64,000 nucleotides of DNA. Source: SCBR16-9 sp964537975 (GTDB lineage: Bacteria > Hydrogenedentota > Hydrogenedentia > Hydrogenedentales > SCBR16-9). The notes beneath the pieces were generated by a model. It searched no databases. It had not been told where the DNA came from and saw only the letters and a list, made by a program, of their open reading frames with translations. Below, one piece after another: positions 18,048 to 26,200 of the stretch (positions are counted from its first letter, which is position 1; the number at the start of each line of letters is the position of its first letter). The stretch spans positions 186,001 through 250,000 of the forward strand of contig CAZIDP010000001.1 of NCBI GenBank assembly GCA_964537975.1, written 5' to 3'. A program made the position numbers and the translations under genes.

Positions 18048-18848
18048 TTATGATTTGAAGACAAGCTTTTCTTCCGCAAATGCAACCGCATTTTTAAAAA
18101 GCTTTAACCCGGCTCCTTCCTGGATTAATGGCTGCCGGGTCCAGGTTGGATGGTTATAACCATACAGAAAAGCTTCTGGATGTGGCATTAATCCAAAGAT
18201 ACGGCCACCTGGATCGCATATGCCTGCTATGTCATCCACAGAACCATTGGGATTAACAGGATATTTTCCTGACGCGGTATTTCCATTGTCATGCGCGTAT
18301 CGCATCACAATTTGTCCCTGCGACTGCAAACGCCTCAACACTTCGTTGTCTCGGGCTATCAACTTGCCTTCACCATGACGCACAGGTGCTTCCATTACCT
18401 CTACACCGCAGGTCCATATACATTTTGATGTTGGATCAATGGCGAGGTGTACCCAACGGTCTTCAAAGCGGCTGGAATCGTTGTGTGTCAAAGTTACTTC
18501 TTGTTGCATGCTTTGGTCAAAATGCGGTAACAAACCCATTTTAACCATAACCTGAAAACCGTTACAGATACCAATGGCAAGTTTTTTAGCTTCTACAAAT
18601 TCATTCAGCGCTGCACCTAGCTTATATCGTAACCGGTTGGCCAGAATACGCCCCGATGCGATGTCGTCGCCGAACGAAAAACCACCCGGGATAGCTAATA
18701 TGTGGGCTGCATCCAATTTTTCTGGCATCTCGATCAAATCATTTAAGTGAATGATTTGCGATGTTGCCCCTGCAAGTTCAAATGCATGGGCGGTTTCACG
18801 TTCGCAATTAATGCCATACCCGGTTATTACAAGTGCCTGTGCTTTCAC
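18048..18848 (-). CDS. purQ: Phosphoribosylformylglycinamidine synthase, glutaminase subunit PurQ
   Basis: 266 residues from a GTG start at 18848, with AGGA 11 nt upstream. Class I glutamine amidotransferase: catalytic Cys95 in GICNGF, oxyanion segment PGGFSFGDD (54-62), and the His223/Glu225 pair in MPHPEAF. It supplies ammonia from glutamine to PurL for the fourth step of purine synthesis (FGAR to FGAM). It is somewhat longer than the common 220-230 residue PurQ. It follows purL with a 19 bp gap in the purM-purL-purQ operon. Confidence 0.95.
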   Translation of the reverse strand: MKAQALVITGYGINCERETAHAFELAGATSQIIHLNDLIEMPEKLDAAHILAIPGGFSFGDDIASGRILANRLRYKLGAALNEFVEAKKLAIGICNGFQVMVKMGLLPHFDQSMQQEVTLTHNDSSRFEDRWVHLAIDPTSKCIWTCGVEVMEAPVRHGEGKLIARDNEVLRRLQSQGQIVMRYAHDNGNTASGKYPVNPNGSVDDIAGICDPGGRIFGLMPHPEAFLYGYNHPTWTRQPLIQEGAGLKLFKNAVAFAEEKLVFKS

Positions 18849-18867
18849 TAAAAATCAGTTCCTATAG

Positions 18868-21849
18868 TTACAAGTCGAGGGGTTTTTTCCAAGCAGTTTT
18901 CAAATCATCCAAATCAGCATGAATGATGACGTTGTCGGCCCAGCATATCTTTAGCACTGGAGTTTCCGTCACCGTACCCAAATGATAAAGGCTGTCTTTC
19001 TGGAATGTGGCTTCAAAAGCTTCAGCATCTCTTTCGGGAACCGTTATGACAAAGCGGCCTTGCGACTCACTGAACAATGCAACCACCGGATTCGTTGGAT
19101 ATACTGGCTGAAGCTCCAACTCCATGCCCAGCATGCCCCCAAATGCAGACTCGGCCAGTGCTACTCCCAGTCCTCCATCAGAACAGTCATGACAAGAAGC
19201 TACCCAACCTTGCTGTATGGTGTATGCCAACCGTTCATACCGTTTTCTGAAAGTTGTCGGCTCAACCTGCGGTACCGTGGTGCCGAGTTGCCCACGCATT
19301 CCAAGGTATTCGCTTCCACCCAATTCATGACGGGTATCACCGAGCACATAGACACGGTCACCAACATTTTTTACGTCCATGGTTACACAGCGGGTAACAT
19401 CTTCCAGAATCGCGGCTGCAGAAAACAGCACTGTCGGTGGGATAGAAATCCGTGTATCACCGATGTTGTAATCATTCTTCATGCTGTCTTTACCGCTGAT
19501 CAACGGAATACTGTAGGCGGCACAGGTGTCGTACAGTGCCTCACAGCAACGTACCAGTTGTGCCAGCTTGTGTCTGCCATCAGGAGTACGTTCACTTTCA
19601 ACCGGGTCTGGCCAGCAGAAATTGTCCAATCCTGCAATGGTTCCCATCTGGGCACCTACAGCAATCAGATTACGTACGGCTTCATCTACAGCACAGGCCA
19701 TCATATGGTAGGTGTCTATGTCGCTGTATTTGGGACAGATGCCATTTGAAACAGCAATACCCCGTTTTGAGCCAGGAACCGGGGTAAGTACTGCGGCATC
19801 GCCTGGGCCGTCATGAAGCACCCCCTGGAAAGGTTTTAACACACTGTTGCCCTGAACTTCATGGTCGTACATACGCACAAAGGATTCTTTGCTGGCAACG
19901 TTCAGCATGCCCAAGACTTCCTTCAAAGTACCAGTCAGGTCTGTTTCTTCGGGGATTATCTCTTGCGGTTTTTCTGGAGCTTGAAGTTGCGCCTGGAGAT
20001 GCATGCGTGGTACACCGTCATGAAGAAACCCCATCTGAAGTGCGCCAATGCATCGTCCTTCATAATATGTGCTTAATGTACCCGAAGCATTGAATGAGCC
20101 AATGACCGAGACCTCTACGGCCCTGCGACGGGCCAGCTCCTTAAATACATTTATTTTGTCGGGTTTGACCGCAAAGGTCATGCGTTCCTGGGCCTCAGAG
20201 AGGAATATTTCCCACGGAGCCAGTCCCTGGTATTTTAAGGGAGCCTTGTCCAGGTGAACTTCTGCACCACCGGGGTCTCTGGCCATTTCTCCAATGCTGG
20301 ACGAAAGACCTCCAGCGCCATTGTCGGTGACGGCGCAGAACAGGCCGAGATCACGTGCTTCAAGTAAAAAGTCCGATAGTTTTTTCTGGGTAATGGGATC
20401 ACCAATCTGAACTGCGGTTGCCGGACTACCTTCATGCAATTCTTCTGATGAAAATGTGGCACCGTGTATACCGTCTTTTCCGATACGTCCCCCCGCCATG
20501 ACGATAAGATCACCTGGGTTGGCTGCTTTCTCATGACTGGGACGACCAGCGACTTCGACAGGTATCAGTCCCCCAGTACCACAGAAAACAAGGGGCTTAC
20601 CCAGAAATCGTTCATGAAAGACTATGGCACCATTAACTGTCGGAATGCCGCTTTCGTTACCGCCATCCATCACACCACGGTGAACACCACGCAAAACGCG
20701 TCTGGGATGCAATAGTCGTTCCGGGATTTCTTTCTCGTAATAGGGAGAAGCGAAACAAAAGACATCGGTGTTGAAAATACATCGGCACCCCATACCCGCT
20801 CCGAGAATGTCGCGGTTTACCCCGACAATTCCAGTCATGGCTCCACCATAGGGGTCCAGTGCTGAGGGGCTGTTGTGTGTCTCTGCTTTAAGCGCAAAGT
20901 GGTGATTATCATCAAAATGGACAATACCTGCATTGTCATGAAAAACACTGACCAGCCAGTCGATTTCACCAGCAACTACTTCCGTCGTAGCCTTTACATA
21001 GGTTTTGAATAAACCGTCAATTTCAGAAACCGTACCGTCTGTATCCGTATAGGTGATGTGCGCTGCGAATATTTTATGTTTGCAATGTTCAGACCAGGTT
21101 TGTGCCAATATTTCAAGCTCAATATCTGTCGGTTGACTGGGTAACCCTGTTTTCTTGCGCATATCAACAACATCTGGCCTGTTGTAATAAGCCTGAATTG
21201 CTTTCATTTCCCGCAGGTCCAGTGCAAGAACCATGTCCCTGCTTAATTGCATCAGTGCTGCATCATCCAGATCAAGTCGGATCACCTGCACATTCGGGAA
21301 CACATTGTTGCTCTTATTGCGCCTGCTGCCAGACTGAACTATCGGTAATTCGAGCAAGAATGGATCATTGCGCTGCCGCATCTCATCCTGTGACAGTAGT
21401 ATCCACTGCTCTATAAGTTCATTGGCAAGTGCTTCCCGGGCAATGCGCATCGCGTCGGCATGAGTTACACCAGACAGTGCGTATTGGGTCGACTTAAAGA
21501 CTGCATCACCAGGCTTCATTTGACGTCCCAGTGTATCTTGTATCCCTTCGAGCGCGCTGCGACCCACATTGTCTGTCACACCGGGGCGAAATCCGACTTC
21601 CAGGAGATAGTCGTAATCTGTAGCGATGGCACTGTTTACGGTCGAAGACTGGGTTACCGGGTCTGTAAAAAGCTCAACCCGTATACGCTCCAGGTCTTCT
21701 GATTTCAATGCGACATGCAGGGTATAAACGTCAATCACTTCGACTTTTGTCAGTTGGATGTGTAAGTCTTCGGCTATTCTTTTGCGAACTGACTCCCCGG
21801 CTGCATCTTTTATATTGTGTCGAGTGGCGACTTCAATGCGATCAGGCAT
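18868..21849 (-). CDS. purL: FGAM synthase PurL with fused PurS-like N terminus
   Basis: 993 residues, between the small PurL (about 720) and the large single-chain enzyme (about 1290). The first 160 residues contain two PurS-like units (IEVATRHNIKDAAGESVRKR and YDYLLEVGFRPGVTDNVGRS). The catalytic PurL part starts near 230 with TWSEHCKHK and continues with AETHNSPSALDPYGGAMTG. No glutaminase domain follows, and PurQ is encoded separately downstream. It forms FGAM from FGAR, ATP and ammonia. Its ATG overlaps the end of purM by 8 bp, so translation is coupled. No separate purS gene is seen, which fits the fusion. Confidence 0.95.
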   Translation of the reverse strand: MPDRIEVATRHNIKDAAGESVRKRIAEDLHIQLTKVEVIDVYTLHVALKSEDLERIRVELFTDPVTQSSTVNSAIATDYDYLLEVGFRPGVTDNVGRSALEGIQDTLGRQMKPGDAVFKSTQYALSGVTHADAMRIAREALANELIEQWILLSQDEMRQRNDPFLLELPIVQSGSRRNKSNNVFPNVQVIRLDLDDAALMQLSRDMVLALDLREMKAIQAYYNRPDVVDMRKKTGLPSQPTDIELEILAQTWSEHCKHKIFAAHITYTDTDGTVSEIDGLFKTYVKATTEVVAGEIDWLVSVFHDNAGIVHFDDNHHFALKAETHNSPSALDPYGGAMTGIVGVNRDILGAGMGCRCIFNTDVFCFASPYYEKEIPERLLHPRRVLRGVHRGVMDGGNESGIPTVNGAIVFHERFLGKPLVFCGTGGLIPVEVAGRPSHEKAANPGDLIVMAGGRIGKDGIHGATFSSEELHEGSPATAVQIGDPITQKKLSDFLLEARDLGLFCAVTDNGAGGLSSSIGEMARDPGGAEVHLDKAPLKYQGLAPWEIFLSEAQERMTFAVKPDKINVFKELARRRAVEVSVIGSFNASGTLSTYYEGRCIGALQMGFLHDGVPRMHLQAQLQAPEKPQEIIPEETDLTGTLKEVLGMLNVASKESFVRMYDHEVQGNSVLKPFQGVLHDGPGDAAVLTPVPGSKRGIAVSNGICPKYSDIDTYHMMACAVDEAVRNLIAVGAQMGTIAGLDNFCWPDPVESERTPDGRHKLAQLVRCCEALYDTCAAYSIPLISGKDSMKNDYNIGDTRISIPPTVLFSAAAILEDVTRCVTMDVKNVGDRVYVLGDTRHELGGSEYLGMRGQLGTTVPQVEPTTFRKRYERLAYTIQQGWVASCHDCSDGGLGVALAESAFGGMLGMELELQPVYPTNPVVALFSESQGRFVITVPERDAEAFEATFQKDSLYHLGTVTETPVLKICWADNVIIHADLDDLKTAWKKPLDL

Positions 21850-22903
21850 ATTTTATCGCGTCCTTATATTGTACCTCACCTTCACCAGTAATGATTCGGC
21901 CAATATGCATGCACTGTTGCCCAGCCAGCTCCACAGTTTCCATGGCTTTTTCTGCTTGTTGGGCTGAAACTACAAATAAGTAGCCCATACCCATGTTGAA
22001 TGTACGCAGCATCTCCGATTCAGAGACATTTCCAGTTTCCTGTAAGAATTTAAACAGTGGCGGTGAGGTCCAGGAATGCAAATTGATTTCAGCACCCAGG
22101 CCTTCTGGCAGAATCCGGGGCAGATTTTCCGTGATACCACCACCGGTAATGTGTGCCATGCCTTTGACCTTGACCACCTTCATCACAATTTGCATCAATT
22201 TGGCATAACTGATATGTGGTTCCATGAGTGCTTCCGCAACGGTACGTCCTACTCCTGGCATCGGATCATTTACGCCCAGACCGGCAACGTCAAAGCATAT
22301 CTTGCGTGCCAGACTGTATCCGTTGGTATGCAGACCGGAGGAGGGCAAGCCAATGATGGCATCTCCTTCATGAATGGTGGAACCATCTACAATACGCTTT
22401 TTGTCTACTACACCAACAATGGTACCTGCCAGATCATATTCATCATCCTGATACATGTCCGGCATTTCTGCGGTCTCGCCACCAATAAGCGCACAGCCCG
22501 CATAACGACACCCCGTAGCCAGGCCACGGACAACCTGTACTACCGTATCGGGGTGTAATTTTCCCAAGGCAAGATAATCAAGAAAGAAAAGTGGCCGTGC
22601 GCCTTGCACCAGGATATCGTTAACACAATGAGAGACCAAATCTATACCTACGGTATCGTGCTTATTGGTCATGAATGCCAGTTTTAGTTTTGTGCCGACA
22701 CCATCCACACTGGACACCAACACAGGTTCTTCAAGGCCATGCAAGTTGAGTTGGAACATAGCACCAAAGCTACCAATATCATCCAGCACATGGTCATTAA
22801 ATGTTCGCTTAACGAGTTCTTTAACGGTGCGTAACGCTTCATTAGCGGCGTCAATATTTACACCGGCATCACGATAACTCAGGCTGGTTTTTTTTTCTCT
22901 CAT
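21842..22903 (-). CDS. purM: Phosphoribosylaminoimidazole synthetase PurM
   Basis: 353 residues, standard for AIR synthetase. Typical segments are SYRDAGVNIDAANEAL, SSVDGVGTKLKLAF, HCVNDILVQGARPLFFLDY, GGETAEMPDMY and HITGGGITENLPRILP. It closes the imidazole ring of FGAM in the fifth step of purine synthesis. It is the first gene of the purM-purL-purQ operon, with AAGGA before the ATG and a promoter at 22941-22970. Confidence 0.97.
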   Translation of the reverse strand: MREKKTSLSYRDAGVNIDAANEALRTVKELVKRTFNDHVLDDIGSFGAMFQLNLHGLEEPVLVSSVDGVGTKLKLAFMTNKHDTVGIDLVSHCVNDILVQGARPLFFLDYLALGKLHPDTVVQVVRGLATGCRYAGCALIGGETAEMPDMYQDDEYDLAGTIVGVVDKKRIVDGSTIHEGDAIIGLPSSGLHTNGYSLARKICFDVAGLGVNDPMPGVGRTVAEALMEPHISYAKLMQIVMKVVKVKGMAHITGGGITENLPRILPEGLGAEINLHSWTSPPLFKFLQETGNVSESEMLRTFNMGMGYLFVVSAQQAEKAMETVELAGQQCMHIGRIITGEGEVQYKDAIKYA

Positions 22904-22940
22904 TTTCAGTCCTTATACTTTCGTTTCAAGATAAGTCATC

Positions 22941-22970
22941 AGAATACGCTATTAAATTGCCATAAGTCAA
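22941..22970 (-). promoter_or_regulatory. Promoter of the purMLQ operon
   Basis: Reverse strand: TTGACT (22965-22970), 18 bp spacer, TATTCT (22941-22946), about 40 bp before the purM ATG. Good match, slightly long spacer. Confidence 0.55.
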
Positions 22971-22992
22971 ATGAAATGATATGATTAAACCG

Positions 22993-23007
22993 ATAAGAAA
23001 TTCTTAT
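22993..23007. promoter_or_regulatory. Dyad fitting a LysR-type T-N11-A site
   Basis: ATAAGAA-A-TTCTTAT, a perfect 7+7 bp dyad whose inner 13 bases have the T-N11-A form of LysR-type boxes. It lies 80 bp before the lysR-type start and about 60 bp upstream of the predicted purM transcription start. Probable autoregulatory site (inference). Confidence 0.5.
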
Positions 23008-23088
23008 ATGTATTGATTGATTCCAAGGCACGGATTGTCTGGAGTCAAAGCCAAAATAAAGTTGTTTAACCAAGAATTGAAGGTACAT

Positions 23089-23967
23089 GTGAATCTGGAA
23101 TCACTAAAATGCTTTTGTGCCATTTTTGAGCAAGGAAGCTTTCGAGCAGCTGCAAAAGCTTTGAACCGATCGCAACCGGCCATAAGCCAACAAATCAAAT
23201 CCCTTGAAACTGAATTGGGGTTTACACTGATTGATCGAAAACATAATGCGCTCACACCTCAAGGTGATCTCCTTTACAAACACGCACGAGAGATTCTTCA
23301 GGCAACAGAAAGTATACAGAAAGAACTCAATGATCTTCATGCCAAAGGGATACAGACCATTCGTGTAGGTACGAGTGACACCACAGCCATGTACTACCTT
23401 CCACATCACATTCATGCTTTTACCCAAGCGCATCCCCACACACGACTGGAACTGGTCAACCGGAGTTCTGACGCGGTTACAGAGTTGGTACGAAGTGGTG
23501 ATCTGGATTTGGGTATTGTCACGCTTCCAACAAATACAGATAACCTGAACGTAAACCTGTTATTTCATCAACGTCTTGCTTTGGTCGTACCAGAGAATAA
23601 CCCACTGAAAAATTTAGCATCGATAACTTTTAAAGATTTGGTCGAATTTCCCTTTCTGTTGCTGGATGTGAATACCCGAACTGGAAGATTGCTTCAGGCA
23701 TGCTTTAAGGAGCATGGTTTTACCCCGCAGGTAGTTCTGGACAGTGGGTCATTTGAAGTAATCAAGCGTTACATCAAAGAAGGTGTAGGAATATCGTTTC
23801 TACCAGTGGATATTCTGGATGCTGGAGAGCGAGGTCTTTGTATCCTGGAATTCCAAAATTTACCCACCATAAACATTGGGGCTATCCGGCGTCACGGTGC
23901 CTACCAGTCAAGGGCGGAGCAAACACTGTTAGAAATACTTCAAAGCGCAAACGATTCTGGTGGATAA
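23089..23967 (+). CDS. LysR-type transcriptional regulator
   Basis: The likely start is GTG 23089 (product MNLESLKCFCAIF), 5 nt after AAGGT; the frame is open from 23017. About 292 residues. The N-terminal winged HTH has QGSFRAAAKALNRSQPAISQ and KSLETELGFTLIDR. A periplasmic-binding-type effector domain follows (RVGTSDTTAMYYL, LDLGIVTLPTN, GVGISFLPVDIL). It resembles CysB/CbbR-like LTTRs. Divergent from purM; its 3' end overlaps the convergent lyase gene by 28 bp. The target gene is unknown. Confidence 0.9.
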   Translation: MNLESLKCFCAIFEQGSFRAAAKALNRSQPAISQQIKSLETELGFTLIDRKHNALTPQGDLLYKHAREILQATESIQKELNDLHAKGIQTIRVGTSDTTAMYYLPHHIHAFTQAHPHTRLELVNRSSDAVTELVRSGDLDLGIVTLPTNTDNLNVNLLFHQRLALVVPENNPLKNLASITFKDLVEFPFLLLDVNTRTGRLLQACFKEHGFTPQVVLDSGSFEVIKRYIKEGVGISFLPVDILDAGERGLCILEFQNLPTINIGAIRRHGAYQSRAEQTLLEILQSANDSGG

Positions 23968-24938
23968 AGTATCTCTGCTTCCAGTATCAGTGCAAGAATC
24001 TTGGCAAAATCTTTATCAGAATAAGGCTCTGGTTGCAGAGGTACGCTGTCCAGACTTTCATTACGCTGTGTCAGGCTGACCTGGTAACCTTCCTGATTGG
24101 CCCATTGTTTAAAAAACACTACCGGATTCGAACAGGCCGCACACAATAAATTAATTCTGTCTTGAATATCTATTACGGTTTCATGTTTAGCAGTGCTTAT
24201 AGAAGATATCAATTCTGCCAACAGTGACGGATTCAACATGGAACCTTGGCCGATAACTGCCCGTGCGCCTGTGTATGCTGAAGCATACAGCATATGCTCA
24301 TTACCACAAATATAGGCAAAGTTTTTTTCTTTTACTGCCCTGATGAGTTCATAAACATAGTGTCCATCGGTTTGTGAAGCCTTTATTCCCACGATTTTAA
24401 AGTCATCTACCAGCTTTGAAAGAAACGCGGGACGTAACAGGCAATGCGAAGGCGTACGCTGGGGTTGATACATCACAATGGGAATTTCTGCAATTGAACA
24501 TACCGCATTCATGTAGCGTTGCACTTCTTCTTCGTAAGAAAGCGCAGACGCGCCATATAATGCCTCTGGTACAGTAAGTACCACAGCCGACATACCTGTT
24601 GCCGTTGCTGCCCTTATGAGTTCGCAAGCATCATAAGCATATTGGGTAGGGTCTGCTGGTTGACCAGTTGCTGGATGCCAAATACCACTACATCCTGCCA
24701 ACATCGGCTTGGTACTTCCCAGATGCTGACTCACTCGATCAAAGAATTGAATGGTTTCATCAAGGTTAAATGTATACATCTGCCCCATACCAGAACGAAT
24801 AAAATAGGCGGATACAGGCCGACGTTGGGCGAGAAAATCAAGCAGGTTACATTGACCATCTAAATCGAGCTGGCCATTTTCTTTGAACACAGTAAAAACT
24901 GGGGCAATACAACCTTGTAAAAATGCTGGAATCTGCAT
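23940..24938 (-). CDS. DapA/NanA-family aldolase-lyase
   Basis: The start is MQIPAFLQGC (24938), with GAGG 9 nt upstream; an open extension to 24968 is less likely. 332 residues. The Schiff-base lysine is K186 (IVGIKAS) and the active-site tyrosine is Y157 in VMYQPQRTPS, both class I aldolase marks of the dihydrodipicolinate synthase/N-acetylneuraminate lyase family. It uses pyruvate, or cleaves to pyruvate, with an aldehyde partner that cannot be told from sequence. The usual GxxGE-type loop is divergent, so true DapA is unlikely. No dap genes are adjacent. A sialidase gene lies 15 kb away, but a link with sialic acid is speculative. Confidence 0.8.
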   Translation of the reverse strand: MQIPAFLQGCIAPVFTVFKENGQLDLDGQCNLLDFLAQRRPVSAYFIRSGMGQMYTFNLDETIQFFDRVSQHLGSTKPMLAGCSGIWHPATGQPADPTQYAYDACELIRAATATGMSAVVLTVPEALYGASALSYEEEVQRYMNAVCSIAEIPIVMYQPQRTPSHCLLRPAFLSKLVDDFKIVGIKASQTDGHYVYELIRAVKEKNFAYICGNEHMLYASAYTGARAVIGQGSMLNPSLLAELISSISTAKHETVIDIQDRINLLCAACSNPVVFFKQWANQEGYQVSLTQRNESLDSVPLQPEPYSDKDFAKILALILEAEILYPPESFAL

Positions 24939-25127
24939 GATCGTTGCCTCACCGTGCCTATCTGTCAAAAAAAGAAGATATTGCAGTTGCCTTTAATACC
25001 AGAATGTACATGATACTTGATACAATAAGTTTTCTCGATAGTGAATGCAACTACACTCAACTGTATTCTACACCATTCACTTAAAGAACACGTCCAGTTG
25101 CATTCATACCTTGGAAAGGCTTAACCC

Positions 25128-25499
25128 ATGTCATTAAAAATATATGCTTATGAAAAATGTGGCACCTGTCGAAAAGCTCTTAACTGGCTGGACGCTCATG
25201 GTGTTTTGTACGAAGTTATACCGATTCGGGAAACACCGCCCACAATAAAAGAATTGCAACTAGTGCTGGAAAGTATTGATGGGAATGTGCGAAAGTTGTT
25301 TAACACATCAGGCAACGATTATAAAGCGTTGAATATGAAAGAACGTTTACCAAATCTGGAAATCAAGGAAGCATTGAAGTTATTAAATCAAAACGGCAAC
25401 CTGGTCAAACGACCTTTTGTGGTTGGTGATGATGTATGCCTGGTAGGATTTAATGAAGAGGCTTGGAAAGAAACATTGAGTGCCTATTATTCAAAATAA
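25128..25499 (+). CDS. ArsC/Spx-family thioredoxin-fold protein
   Basis: 123 residues: KIYAYEKCGTCRKALNWL with a CxxC (Cys11 and Cys14), RKLFNTSGNDYKALN, and VKRPFVV before the C terminus. These mark the YffB/Spx/MgsR branch of the arsenate-reductase family. The Cys-x-x-Cys is as in Spx and not the single Cys of ArsC. It could reduce a substrate with glutathione or thioredoxin, or bind RNA polymerase as Spx does. No ars genes are close. AAGG precedes the ATG. Confidence 0.8.
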   Translation: MSLKIYAYEKCGTCRKALNWLDAHGVLYEVIPIRETPPTIKELQLVLESIDGNVRKLFNTSGNDYKALNMKERLPNLEIKEALKLLNQNGNLVKRPFVVGDDVCLVGFNEEAWKETLSAYYSK

Positions 25500-25559
25500 A
25501 GTTTCAAGATAATTTACTCAGGCTTCAGATAGACACATTAATTGTAATAAGAACATCGC

Positions 25560-25610
25560 CAGTAACCTTCCTGTATTGTACTGAAGGCTACTGACGAAAT
25601 TTTTATTTTT
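25560..25610 (+). terminator. Probable terminator after the ArsC/Spx-like gene
   Basis: CAGTAACCTTC (25560-25570) and GAAGGCTACTG (25583-25593) form an 11 bp stem with one mismatch, followed 6 nt later by a T-rich run. It separates this gene from the opposing small ORFs. Confidence 0.6.
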
Positions 25611-25625
25611 GTCATATAGTAAAAC

Positions 25626-25817
25626 TTACAAAGTGGTATCGCCAGTAGTATCTGTTCCTGCTTCGCCATCGCCTGGCCCGGTAGCTTTCCAGTGACGTTG
25701 CCGATCTAACAACAATAATCTATCGATAATCATTGTCATGGCATCCAGTTTAATTTCAAAATTGCTTTGTGCAATAACTGGAGCCTTGCTTATTGTACGA
25801 AGGTGCAATTGCTTCAT
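25626..25817 (-). CDS. Small protein 2 of a tandem homologous pair (63 aa)
   Basis: The start is ATG 25817 (MKQLHLRTISKAP), with AGGA 9 nt upstream, 19 bp after the stop of the first small ORF. The centre (IAQSNFEIKLDAMTMIIDRL) matches the neighbour's LAQANFEAKMTFLVNLVDQA. The tail is quite different: DRQRHWKATGPGDGEAGTD, hydrophilic and Gly/Thr/Asp rich. I recognise no family. A conserved head with a variable tail resembles peptide precursors, but no modification enzyme is adjacent, and small regulators or toxin-like proteins are equally possible. Confidence 0.6.
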   Translation of the reverse strand: MKQLHLRTISKAPVIAQSNFEIKLDAMTMIIDRLLLLDRQRHWKATGPGDGEAGTDTTGDTTL

Positions 25818-25836
25818 AGGTTTATTTCCTGTAGTT

Positions 25837-25962
25837 TTAGCGGGTCTTAATAAAAATGAACTCGATAGCCTGGTCAACCAAATTTACCAGAAAAGTCATT
25901 TTCGCCTCGAAATTTGCTTGGGCCAGTTCAGGTTGTTTAGTGACCAGCCGCATATGTTTCAT
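25837..25962 (-). CDS. Small protein 1 of a tandem homologous pair (41 aa)
   Basis: The start is ATG 25962, with a strong AGGAG 8 nt upstream. The product begins MKHMRLVTKQPELAQANFEA and ends IEFIFIKTR. It is predicted as one amphipathic-to-hydrophobic helix. Similarity to the next ORF (MK, LAQ/IAQ, NFE, K, VD/ID at matching positions) argues that both are real genes that arose by duplication. The product would be missed by any 60-residue cutoff. Function unknown. Confidence 0.6.
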   Translation of the reverse strand: MKHMRLVTKQPELAQANFEAKMTFLVNLVDQAIEFIFIKTR

Positions 25963-26049
25963 TTTGGTTTCTCCTCTTTACTTTCAGTATTAAAGAATAA
26001 CTAAGACCCCAAGACTGTAAATCACAGCCCACAAGATATCTTTATTAAA

Positions 26050-26073
26050 TGGACAAAATAATATATTTGTCCA
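26050..26073. repeat. 24-bp inverted repeat upstream of the small-ORF pair
   Basis: TGGACAAA (26050-26057) and TTTGTCCA (26066-26073) form a perfect 8 bp dyad with an AT loop. It lies between the ABC-F gene and the small ORFs, 88 bp before the first start. With no T-tract it looks more like an operator than a terminator. Confidence 0.5.
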
Positions 26074-26200
26074 GCGCACACTCATTAATTATGGAGCATT
26101 GTACTTACAACAAGACTCCGGTTCAACCTTGTAATGGTACATAATAGCAAATACCCCATACCCATGGTACATTTTAACGCAATTAACGTTACGCGGCAAG

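Noticed and set aside
18982..19749. 255-residue forward frame inside purL
   Set aside because: A long shadow frame opposite conserved PurL motifs; no independent protein signature.
23940..24938. Assignment of the lyase as true DapA of lysine synthesis or as NanA
   Set aside because: Only the Lys and Tyr active-site marks are clear; substrate loops diverge and no pathway genes are adjacent.
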